A stretch of 57,330 nucleotides of DNA from Bacillota bacterium (GTDB lineage Bacteria; Bacillota; Clostridia; Lachnospirales; Lachnospiraceae). The translations under genes and the position numbers were made by a program. Positions 1 to 7,308 of this stretch are shown here, one piece after another (the first letter of the stretch is position 1; each line of letters begins with the position of its first letter). The notes below the pieces were generated by a model, which was not told where the DNA came from, searched no databases, and worked only from the letters and a program-made list of their open reading frames with translations. The DNA is taken from the NCBI GenBank assembly GCA_023420085.1, contig JAEZWQ010000057.1, positions 1 through 57,330 of the forward strand, given 5' to 3'.

Positions 1-1
1 G

Positions 2-355
2 GCCTTAGAGGAAGCGAAGAAAGTCCTAGAGGATAAGGATGCAACAAGCGAAGATATAGCAAATGCGAAGAAGAAGCTAGAAGATGCAATGAAGAATCTA
101 AATGGAAAGGGAACAAGACCAACACCAACACCAGGAGGAAGTGGTTCAGATAGCGGAAATACAAGTAATACAGGAAATGCAGATACAAACAATGCAGGAT
201 CAGATACAAATGAATTAGTAGATGAGAGTGGAACAAGAGAAGAGGGCAAAGGAAGTCTACCAAAAACAGGAGTAGGAGCAGGAATCCCAGTTGTATCAGC
301 TATAATCGGAGCAATAGGAGCATTTATCGCAAGAAGACGTAAGGACGAAGAATAG
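2..355 (+). CDS. C-terminal end of an LPXTG cell-wall-anchored surface protein (5' partial)
   Basis: The reading frame is open from base 2 and continues upstream of the window, so only the last 117 residues are present. They begin with a helical, Lys/Glu/Ala-rich segment of the FIVAR type (ALEEAKKVLEDKD). An Asn/Thr/Ser/Gly-rich spacer follows, and then a complete sorting signal: LPKTG, a hydrophobic stretch (VVSAIIGAIGAFIA) and the positive tail RRRKDEE. Sortase A-type anchoring to peptidoglycan is established for this motif. The last ~100 bases are almost identical in DNA to the end of the LPXTG gene at 1594-6738, so the two are paralogues or have exchanged sequence. The ATG at 89 is internal and not the start. 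Ligand and N-terminal domains are outside the window. Confidence 0.85.
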   Translation, partial: ALEEAKKVLEDKDATSEDIANAKKKLEDAMKNLNGKGTRPTPTPGGSGSDSGNTSNTGNADTNNAGSDTNELVDESGTREEGKGSLPKTGVGAGIPVVSAIIGAIGAFIARRRKDEE

Positions 356-393
356 AAACTAAATAATACTTTCCAAACAAACTTTATAGAAAT

Positions 394-425
394 GAGGGCG
401 TACATTATAGTACGCCCTCGTTATT
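394..425 (+). terminator. Rho-independent terminator of the first LPXTG gene
   Basis: A perfect 10-bp stem (gagggcgtac, 394-403, paired with 410-419) encloses the loop attata and is followed by gttattt. It lies 38 bases after the stop at 355. The same hairpin with its left flank recurs at 1311-1336, and a relative lies at 6773-6802. Confidence 0.85.
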
Positions 426-440
426 TATAATAGTAGAATA

Positions 441-707
441 TTAAAATTTATTTAAGATATCATGATGTCCAATATCTAAGAGAAATATCAATTCATTATC
501 CTCATAAAACCAAATGATCCTAATGTCCATATTAATTGAAGATTCCCATATACCATCAGTACCTTGTATCTTCTTACTTCTTAAGGATGGATGAGTAGGA
601 TTTTCTATGAAAAATTTAAGTTTATTCTTAGTTTGTCTTTTTTCTATATCAGATAATTTTTTAAAATGTTTTTGAAATGCTTTAGAATAAGTGATTTTAT
701 AGGACAT
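441..707 (-). CDS. RelE/ParE-family toxin of a type II toxin-antitoxin pair
   Basis: This is an 88-residue basic protein with the RelE/YoeB-like layout: N-terminal KITYSKAFQKHFKKL, a central KIQGTDGIWESSI strand pair, and the C-terminal DIRIIWFYEDNELIFLLDI with GHHDIL. Members of the family are ribosome-dependent mRNA interferases or gyrase poisons, and the sequence alone does not separate these activities. The start codon overlaps the last base of the upstream antitoxin stop (707), so translation is probably coupled. The gene is convergent with the surface-protein gene at 2-355 and ends 16 bases after its terminator. It looks intact. Toxin identity rests on size, fold pattern and the AbrB-type partner. 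Confidence 0.75.
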   Translation of the reverse strand: MSYKITYSKAFQKHFKKLSDIEKRQTKNKLKFFIENPTHPSLRSKKIQGTDGIWESSINMDIRIIWFYEDNELIFLLDIGHHDILNKF

Positions 708-964
708 TATTTATCTAGCTCCTCAAATAGGGAGTCAATAGAATCAAATACTGGTCTTTTTCCAGCTTTTATAGATTCCTTAATTTCTTCAACCTCAGCT
801 TTAAGGTTTTTTATTATATGTTCAGGATATACTGCAACTGGAATAAGAACTATTTTTCCATTATCTTCAATTATTTCAAATTGATCTCCTTGATTTAATT
901 TCATAGAATTTACAATATCCTTAGGTATAGTAACTTGTGATTTAGTTTTTAATTCAACTAACAT
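707..964 (-). CDS. AbrB/MazE-type (SpoVT-AbrB domain) antitoxin
   Basis: This 85-residue protein has an N-terminal SpoVT-AbrB swapped-hairpin DNA-binding domain (LKTKSQVTIPKDIVNSMKL, then GDQFEIIEDNGKIVLIP, residues 4-43). An acidic helical tail (KAEVEEIKESIKAGKR, about residues 55-70) follows, the part that normally wraps the toxin. A strong ribosome site (gggagg on the minus strand, 971-976) precedes the ATG. The gene is first in a two-gene unit with the RelE-like toxin. Its own promoter contains a perfect inverted repeat (980-1000), which suggests autorepression as in other type II modules. Confidence 0.8.
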   Translation of the reverse strand: MLVELKTKSQVTIPKDIVNSMKLNQGDQFEIIEDNGKIVLIPVAVYPEHIIKNLKAEVEEIKESIKAGKRPVFDSIDSLFEELDK

Positions 965-979
965 AGCAAACCTCCCTAG

Positions 980-1033
980 TTAGAAATTCGTATTTTCTAA
1001 CTTAATTATAAGTATTCACAATAGAAGGGTCAA
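980..1033 (-). promoter_or_regulatory. Promoter and palindromic operator of the RelE/AbrB-type module
   Basis: On the minus strand a -35 TTGACC (1033-1028) and a -10 TATAAT (1010-1005) are separated by exactly 17 bases. Just downstream, over the expected transcription start, lies a perfect inverted repeat, ttagaaa / tttctaa (980-986 and 994-1000, 7-base spacer). An AbrB-type antitoxin bound there would block its own transcription. Boxes and repeat are seen directly; the autoregulation is inferred. Confidence 0.7.
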
Positions 1034-1181
1034 GTGAAAATGTATTTATAGTATTAGAGTAACTATACGTAGCATATCTATATTTAGTTTTTAAATTAAT
1101 TTTATAACTAGATATGTTAAATATAGAAAATCAGCAGAAAATTGTTTTTAAAAATAAACATTATAAAACAGGTATGAATTC

Positions 1182-1210
1182 TTGTAGAATAGAATTTTAA
1201 AAAGTATAAT
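1182..1210 (+). promoter_or_regulatory. Orphan sigma-A-type promoter resembling the LPXTG gene leader
   Basis: TTGTAG (1182-1187), 17 bases, TATAAT (1205-1210). The following ~80 bases (for example aatttaagtat, then aatatttaaataa) resemble the leader downstream of the 1433-1461 promoter of the LPXTG gene. No coding frame follows: the leader runs directly into a terminator at 1311. This looks like the promoter of a deleted surface-protein gene. Confidence 0.55.
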
Positions 1211-1310
1211 TAAGTTTATTGATTAAAGAAATTTAAGTATTGACAATATTTAAATAATATAAAAACTTGAACATAAAAAAATAAAGACATTAAACTGATT
1301 TTATAGAAAT

Positions 1311-1340
1311 GAGGGCGTACATTATAGTACGCCCTCGTTG
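1311..1340 (+). terminator. Second, geneless copy of the LPXTG terminator
   Basis: The perfect 10-bp stem 1311-1320 / 1327-1336 with loop attata is identical to the hairpin at 394-419. The shared block also includes the left flank tttatagaaat. No gene ends upstream on this strand. It is either a relic of a deleted surface-protein gene or a duplicated terminator. Confidence 0.8.
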
Positions 1341-1432
1341 TTTTTAAAAAAGTGCAATACATGTAAGCTTAGAATATAGAATATAAAACTACATATAATA
1401 GGTGAAAAAACATTAAAATATAGGAATTCATA

Positions 1433-1461
1433 TTGAAATAATTAAAGATATTAACTATAAT
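1433..1461 (+). promoter_or_regulatory. Promoter of the 1714-residue LPXTG gene
   Basis: TTGAAA (1433-1438), a 17-base spacer and TATAAT (1456-1461) lie 133 bases before the start codon. A second TATAAT (1493-1498) lies in the leader but has no good -35. The long AT-rich leader ends in a good ribosome site (ggagg, 1585-1589). Confidence 0.65.
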
Positions 1462-1593
1462 CCATATTATTAGTTAAATAAATTTAAGTATCTATAATAT
1501 TTAAATAAAATCAAAAAATAAATATATAGATAAATAAAAAATGGAGATTAAATAAATCATTTTATTATTATAGATACGTATGTCGGAGGTAAT

Positions 1594-4500
1594 ATGAAAA
1601 ATAGTAAAGGAATGAAACTTGCAAAAAAAAGCGGAATCATTTTACTAAGTGGAGCTTTAATTACACAAGCGCCTTTTTCAACTCAATTTGTAATGGCTGC
1701 AGAAAATAATGTATATCAGCCAAAGAGTTCCAATGATCTAAAATTACAAGCAACAGATTTTGAACACGCCTATTTCATGGGACAAGATACAAAGATAGAT
1801 GTAAGAGATGATAAAGGTAATAACAAGTTAAGAAGTGAAGCAAGAGTTAAGGTTATCCCATTAACAGATGAAAATGATAATCATGAACAGGAATGGATGA
1901 TTATCTATAACATGGGACTTCATGATGAGTTGTACAATAGCTTGCCAGAAAATGAGCGTGCCAATGTAGACCTAAATGATGAATTTTCAAGACAACAATA
2001 TTTAAATAGACAAGATGTATTACTTAACTACACAAGTAAACCAAATTTATCATTTACATTATCTAAGGATTTAAAAGTTGATGGAAATATTGATGTATAT
2101 GCAGTAGGAACAACTGATAATGGCAAATATATTTCAAGTTTTGATGACATAAAAAATAGAGTTTTAGCTAACGATCCTAATGATGGATTGATATTGGCTC
2201 ATGCTCAACAAAATCCGACTGCTGCAAATGCTACATTAATTCCAAAGAGCGATAAATTTAATGAAACAGTTGGGCAGTTTGACTATCAAGACAAGAGTAA
2301 GGCTGATACATGGGATAAGTTTAAAGAATTCTATATGGCAGCTGATGCTGGTGGAAAAAATGCTTTTGAATTTAGAAGTATGAAATATTCTACAAATCCA
2401 ACTATACAGATGATGTATAATCCACAATATGAAGATCCTTATGCAGGATGGAGCAGAGATTTTAGATGGAGTGTTGGAAACATAATATTAAATGATGCAA
2501 ACTATGGAGCAAGGTTTGAATATTCTGAAGATGATAAACCTACAAGATTTGTATTGAAGTTCAAAACAAAAAGAACACCACTAGATTTCTTTGAAGACAA
2601 GTTTGATTTTGTTATGTATTCTGATAAAAATGGTACTGATAAGAACGGTGAAAGATACGACAGTAATTCTAAGCCAATGACTACATTCGTAGCTGGTACA
2701 TATAAATCTCACGATGATTCAAAGGTATACCATGAAACAGATTTCACATTCCCAACAATGGCTTTTGCAGATTCTGATTCAGATGGCTTATCAGACTATT
2801 ATGAAAAGCTTATAGGAAGTGATCCTAATGCAGAAGACACTGATAAGGATGGTAAAAATGATTGGGATGAATATTTACGTAAGAATAGAATTAACAGTGT
2901 AAAGAATGCTAAATCAAATGCAGATGGAACTAATTATGATACTTCATCAACCGATGGTAGATATAAGATACCTGCATCAGATCCAGCTGTAGGACAAATA
3001 AATATTGAGCATAAGGTAACTAAGGTTAAAGGTGATATTGTAAGAGGTAAAGCAGTTCCTTATGCAACTGTTGCTATGTATGCGTTTGATGAAGCAGGAA
3101 GACAGGGGCAAACTCCATTAGCCGAGACAGTTGCAGATGAAAATGGAGATTATAAACTAGTAGTAGGTAAGGTTTTAAATAGAACTAAAGATCTTAATGT
3201 TTATAGAAATGATATTGAGTATCAAGATGAGGAAAAACGTATACCTACTTATAGTGAATTTGATCAAGCTAAACTTGATGAACTTGCTCCAGCTGGATCA
3301 AAGGTTAAGGTTAATATTTGGTCAGATGGAAATGACTATAGACCATCATTCCTTATTCCTTATGTAACTGATGAACAACCAATAGTTGAACCAGCTGAAA
3401 AAGTTAAGGAAATATTGGAAGAAAAGGATCTTGATATGGATGAAGCTATAAATCCTAATGATCCTGAAGATGTAAAGAAAATTATTGATAAGATTAAAGA
3501 GGATGAGGATTTAGCTCCATTTATTGATCCAAATGCTAAAGAGGGTGAAAATGCTTATATCCTAGGAGATAACCTAGTTATAAATACTCCTAGTGGAGAA
3601 AGACTTGAAATACCCCTTGAAGATCTTGGTGTATCAACTAGAGAATTGGGTAATATTACTGTAACTCAGCCTAAGGAAGAGGAAACTAGTATAGATATAA
3701 ATCTTCCTGATGGAGTTCAAACAGGAGATAAGATAAGCATTAAGGTTGGAGAAAATGAGGTAGTAAATCGAGAACTTACACCTGATGAAATTGCAAAGAA
3801 AAAGGTTACTCAAACAGTTGATCCACTTGTAAAGGATAGTACTATAGAGGTTAAGTTAACTGATGATAAAAGCGCTACATTAAAAACTGCTACAACAACA
3901 GTTGCTGAAAAGGATAAGACTACAAATAATAATCCTGTAAAAGAAAAGCCTGTGGTAGACAAGATTAATGAGGATAATCCATCTATTAAGATAGGAAATA
4001 TTGATCCTAATGCTGACAAAATTACGGTAAAGGTTGGCGATGGTGAGACTATTGAATTAACTAAAGGTGATAATGGATGGACATTGCCAGAAGATAAAAA
4101 GACTAATTATGATTTAACAGAAGAAGGCGATGGAGATAGTAAAAAATTAGTTGTTACACCAAAGGACGATACAACTAAAAATAAACTTGAAGGCAAGGAT
4201 ATAGTAGTTGATGTAACTAATACTGGTGATGATACAAATACTACTCTATCATCTGATCCTGTAAGATTTGATACAACGAAGCCATCAGCACCAACAATTA
4301 CTGAAGCTGAAAAAGATGGTCAAGTAGTTAAAGTAAAAATACCTAATGATTCTGTTGCAGGCGACAAGGTCATTGTTAAAGTTGGTGAAGGAGATAATCA
4401 AGTAACTAAGGAATATAAAATAACTGATAAAGATGTTAAAGGCGACAAAAATGTAGAAGTTAACCTTGATACTCCGTTAGCAGTTAATGATATAGTTACT

Positions 4501-6738
4501 GTTGTAGTTGAAGATGAGGCTGGAAATACATCAGATAAAGTAACTAAGACTATTACAGATTCTGAAACACCAGCACCTACAAAACCAGCAAAACCTGAAG
4601 TAGATCCAATAAACAAGGATGATAACATTGTAAAAGTTAAAGTGCCAGCAGGGGAAAATGATAACAAGGTAGTTGTTGAACTTCCAGGTGGTTCTAAGGT
4701 TGAAGTAACAAAGGGCGAAGATGGTACATGGAAGACTGGAGATGGAACAGAAGTACTTGTAAAAGAAGGTAAACTAGAAATTCCAGTAGATAACACTACA
4801 ATAAAAAATGGTGGAGATGTAAAGGTAACAGTAGAAGACAAAGACGGAACAAAGTCAGATGAAACTACTATTACAGTTAATACAGATGGATCGGAAGAAA
4901 AAGATTCAGACAAGAATGATCCAAAAGCACCAAAGACAAAGGTAGAAGTAGAAAATCCAAGTGCCTTAACTGATGATGAGAAAAGCAAGGTTAAGGAAGA
5001 AGTCGAAAAAGCAAATAAGGACGAAAATGGAAAGTCTAAGCTACCAGATGGAACAACAATAACAGTTGGAGATGATGGAACAGTAACAATTACATATCCA
5101 GATAAGTCTACAGATAAAATACCAGGAAAAGATGTTGTTACAGGTAAGGAAAATGATAATCCTTATAAGATAACAGAAGGTGATAGCGAAATAACAATAA
5201 AAGATCCCGATGATGCAGATAAGATTGTTATAAAGATACCTACTGAACCAGAAAAAGTTATAACATTAGAAAAAGATGGTGAAGGAAACTGGACTAGTGG
5301 AGATGGAGTTACTGTAGAAAAAACTCCAGAAGGCAATCTTATAGTTAAATTACCTGAAGGTGTTGTTATACCAGCTCCTACTGAAGGAAAAGATAAGGTA
5401 GAAATAACTGTAGAAAAAGATGGCGAAGTAAAGGAAAAGAAAGAAGAACCTATAAACAAACGTACTGAAACTGAAAAAGATTCAGATAAGAATGATCCAA
5501 CAGTACCAAAGACAAAGGTAGAAGTAGAAAATCCAAGTGCCTTAACTGATGATGAGAAAAACAAGGTTAAGGAAGAAGTCGAAAAAGCAAATAAGGACGA
5601 AAGTGGAAAATCTAAGCTACCAGATGGAACAACAATAACAGTTGGAGATGACGGAACAGTAACAATTACATATCCAGATAAGTCTACAGATAAAATACCA
5701 GGAAGTGAAGTAGTTACAGGTAAGGAAACACCAACGCCTACAAAACCAGCAAAACCAGAAGTAGACCCAATAAACAAGGATGACAACACTGTAAAAGTAA
5801 AAGTACCAGCAGGGGAAAATGATAACAAGGTAGTAGTTGAACTTCCAGGTGGATCTAAGGTTGAAGTAACAAAGGGCGAAGATGGTACATGGAATACTGG
5901 AGATGGAACAGAAGTACCTGTAAAAGATGGTAAACTAGAAATCCCAGTAGACAACACTACAATACAAAATGGTGGAGATGTAAAGGTAACAGTAGAAGAT
6001 AAAGATGGAAGAAAATCAGATGAAACTACTGTGACAGTGAATACAGATGGATCAGATGAAAAGGATGCAGATAAGTATACACCAACAGTACCAAAGACAA
6101 AGGTAGAAGTAGAAAATCCAAGTGCCTTAACTGATGATGAGAAAAACAAGGTTAAGGAAGAAGTTGAAAAAGCAAACAAGGATGAAAATGGAAAATCTAA
6201 GCTACCAGATGGAACAACAATAACAGTTGGAGATGATGGAACGGTAACGATTACATATCCAGATAAGTCTACAGACACAATACCAGGAAAAGATGTTGTC
6301 ACTAAGAAGGGAACAGCTGATCCTACTGATACAAGTAAAGATGATTTGAAAAAAGTTATTGATGAAGCTGAAAAGACCAAAGGCGATGATAAATATAAAA
6401 ATTCAGACAAGGAAAAGAAGGATGAATTTGACAAGGCTTTAGACGAAGCTAAGAAGGTTCTAGAGGATAAGGATTCTACTAAGGAAGATAGAGAAAAAGC
6501 GAAGAAAAAATTAGAAGATGCTATTAAGAATCTAAATGGAAAGAGTGATAATAACAATAACTCAGGAAATACAAACAATGGAACATCAGATTCAACTAAT
6601 GTTGCTGATGAAAATTCTTCAAGTAACAGTGCTAATACTCTACCAAAAACAGGAGTAGGAGCAGGAATCCCAGTAGTATCAGCTATAATCGGAGCAATAG
6701 GAGCATTTATCACAAGAAGACGTAAGGACGAAGAGTAA
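1594..6738 (+). CDS. Large LPKTG-anchored surface adhesin with TSP3-like, Ig-like and tandem repeat domains
   Basis: The protein is 1714 residues and predicted to be secreted and sortase-anchored. A long signal peptide (cut near residue 36, VMAA|ENN) is followed by a unique ~350-residue region. Next is a calcium-binding thrombospondin-type-3-like stretch (DSDSDGLSDYYEKLIGSDP, from residue 393, then DTDKDGKNDWDEY). A carboxypeptidase-regulatory/Big-like domain follows (about 480-570), and then several Ig-like modules. Residues ~995-1564 contain two copies of a ~100-residue module (PTKPAKPEVDPINKDDN...) interleaved with three copies of a ~65-residue module (KTKVEVENPSALTDDEK... ending YPDKSTDKIPG). 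A FIVAR-like helical segment (about 1583-1650), an Asn/Ser-rich spacer and LPKTG at 1683 end the protein. Start chosen from ggagg at 1585-1589. No ligand can be assigned. Repeat number is likely to vary between strains. Confidence 0.85.
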   Translation: MKNSKGMKLAKKSGIILLSGALITQAPFSTQFVMAAENNVYQPKSSNDLKLQATDFEHAYFMGQDTKIDVRDDKGNNKLRSEARVKVIPLTDENDNHEQEWMIIYNMGLHDELYNSLPENERANVDLNDEFSRQQYLNRQDVLLNYTSKPNLSFTLSKDLKVDGNIDVYAVGTTDNGKYISSFDDIKNRVLANDPNDGLILAHAQQNPTAANATLIPKSDKFNETVGQFDYQDKSKADTWDKFKEFYMAADAGGKNAFEFRSMKYSTNPTIQMMYNPQYEDPYAGWSRDFRWSVGNIILNDANYGARFEYSEDDKPTRFVLKFKTKRTPLDFFEDKFDFVMYSDKNGTDKNGERYDSNSKPMTTFVAGTYKSHDDSKVYHETDFTFPTMAFADSDSDGLSDYYEKLIGSDPNAEDTDKDGKNDWDEYLRKNRINSVKNAKSNADGTNYDTSSTDGRYKIPASDPAVGQINIEHKVTKVKGDIVRGKAVPYATVAMYAFDEAGRQGQTPLAETVADENGDYKLVVGKVLNRTKDLNVYRNDIEYQDEEKRIPTYSEFDQAKLDELAPAGSKVKVNIWSDGNDYRPSFLIPYVTDEQPIVEPAEKVKEILEEKDLDMDEAINPNDPEDVKKIIDKIKEDEDLAPFIDPNAKEGENAYILGDNLVINTPSGERLEIPLEDLGVSTRELGNITVTQPKEEETSIDINLPDGVQTGDKISIKVGENEVVNRELTPDEIAKKKVTQTVDPLVKDSTIEVKLTDDKSATLKTATTTVAEKDKTTNNNPVKEKPVVDKINEDNPSIKIGNIDPNADKITVKVGDGETIELTKGDNGWTLPEDKKTNYDLTEEGDGDSKKLVVTPKDDTTKNKLEGKDIVVDVTNTGDDTNTTLSSDPVRFDTTKPSAPTITEAEKDGQVVKVKIPNDSVAGDKVIVKVGEGDNQVTKEYKITDKDVKGDKNVEVNLDTPLAVNDIVTVVVEDEAGNTSDKVTKTITDSETPAPTKPAKPEVDPINKDDNIVKVKVPAGENDNKVVVELPGGSKVEVTKGEDGTWKTGDGTEVLVKEGKLEIPVDNTTIKNGGDVKVTVEDKDGTKSDETTITVNTDGSEEKDSDKNDPKAPKTKVEVENPSALTDDEKSKVKEEVEKANKDENGKSKLPDGTTITVGDDGTVTITYPDKSTDKIPGKDVVTGKENDNPYKITEGDSEITIKDPDDADKIVIKIPTEPEKVITLEKDGEGNWTSGDGVTVEKTPEGNLIVKLPEGVVIPAPTEGKDKVEITVEKDGEVKEKKEEPINKRTETEKDSDKNDPTVPKTKVEVENPSALTDDEKNKVKEEVEKANKDESGKSKLPDGTTITVGDDGTVTITYPDKSTDKIPGSEVVTGKETPTPTKPAKPEVDPINKDDNTVKVKVPAGENDNKVVVELPGGSKVEVTKGEDGTWNTGDGTEVPVKDGKLEIPVDNTTIQNGGDVKVTVEDKDGRKSDETTVTVNTDGSDEKDADKYTPTVPKTKVEVENPSALTDDEKNKVKEEVEKANKDENGKSKLPDGTTITVGDDGTVTITYPDKSTDTIPGKDVVTKKGTADPTDTSKDDLKKVIDEAEKTKGDDKYKNSDKEKKDEFDKALDEAKKVLEDKDSTKEDREKAKKKLEDAIKNLNGKSDNNNNSGNTNNGTSDSTNVADENSSSNSANTLPKTGVGAGIPVVSAIIGAIGAFITRRRKDEE
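4576..6287 (+). repeat. Interleaved tandem DNA repeats in the LPXTG gene
   Basis: Module A (PTKPAKPEVDPIN...) occurs from 4576 and again from 5737, an offset of 1161 bases. Module B (KTKVEVENPSALTDDEK...) occurs from about 4930, 5506 and 6089. Copies are nearly identical in DNA over long runs, so they are substrates for homologous recombination that could add or remove modules in frame. The two B modules at 4930 and 5506 flank a divergent ~330-base insert. Confidence 0.85.
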
Positions 6739-6772
6739 ATCAAAATAACTTTTATCAAAAAATTATAAAAAT

Positions 6773-6802
6773 AATGAGGGCATAGAATAATATGCCCTCA
6801 TT
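6773..6802 (+). terminator. Terminator of the LPXTG gene
   Basis: Perfect 12-bp stem aatgagggcata (6773-6784) / tatgccctcatt (6791-6802) with loop gaataa, 35 bases after the stop. It shares the aatgagggc start with the hairpins at 394 and 1311. Confidence 0.85.
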
Positions 6803-7308
6803 TCTAAATTAATAAATATAATTAGTAATATCAGAAAATTAAGTATAACAGTTGATGTTACAAAACTGAATGGAGCATGAGAAAGAAAAAATACTTATAT
6901 TGTTTCATCGGTATAGATACAAAAAATTTCCTCAATTTATTATCTTAGTTGTTCTTATTTTTTAGAGACTTGAGTACATATTATTCTATATTATTAACCA
7001 CTTTAATAACATTGACTAAGTATAATGAATACAAGTAAAAGTAGCTAATATATAGATTTAAACTATAAATATATATTTCACATATTTATTAAAAAATTGT
7101 AAATTAAAATAGAATTATTATACATTATAACGTCTAATAAATTAATATATACAAATGAGATAATTATTTTTATTTCAAGACTTATATGAATTGTACAAAA
7201 AAGATAAAAATGAAATGAGTTTTTATATAAAAATTGGTTTTAAAAGTAACAGATTTAAAAGGTAAACAAAATCATAGTGTATAATAGACTAATAAAAAGG
7301 AGGACAGT
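6803..7308 (+). other. 506-base AT-rich intergenic region before xdhA
   Basis: I found no convincing gene. A 23-codon frame from 6878 (MRKKKYLYCFIGIDTKNF...) has an IS110-like look (FIGID) but is too short to claim. A -10-like tataat lies at 7280-7285 without a clear -35. The ribosome site aaggagga (7297-7304) serves xdhA. I saw no purine riboswitch signature. Confidence 0.5.

Noticed and set aside
5163..6758. 531-codon open frame on the minus strand, opposite the LPXTG repeats
   Set aside because: Ser/Val/Phe-rich antisense product created by the codon bias of the repeats; no ribosome site, no family resemblance, fully inside a convincing gene.
6878..6949. 23-codon frame with an FIGID motif, reminiscent of IS110 transposase starts
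   Set aside because: Too short and without further similarity downstream.
6803..7308. Possible purine riboswitch before xdhA
   Set aside because: No conserved loop sequences of the purine aptamer could be found; the same holds for the short permease leader.
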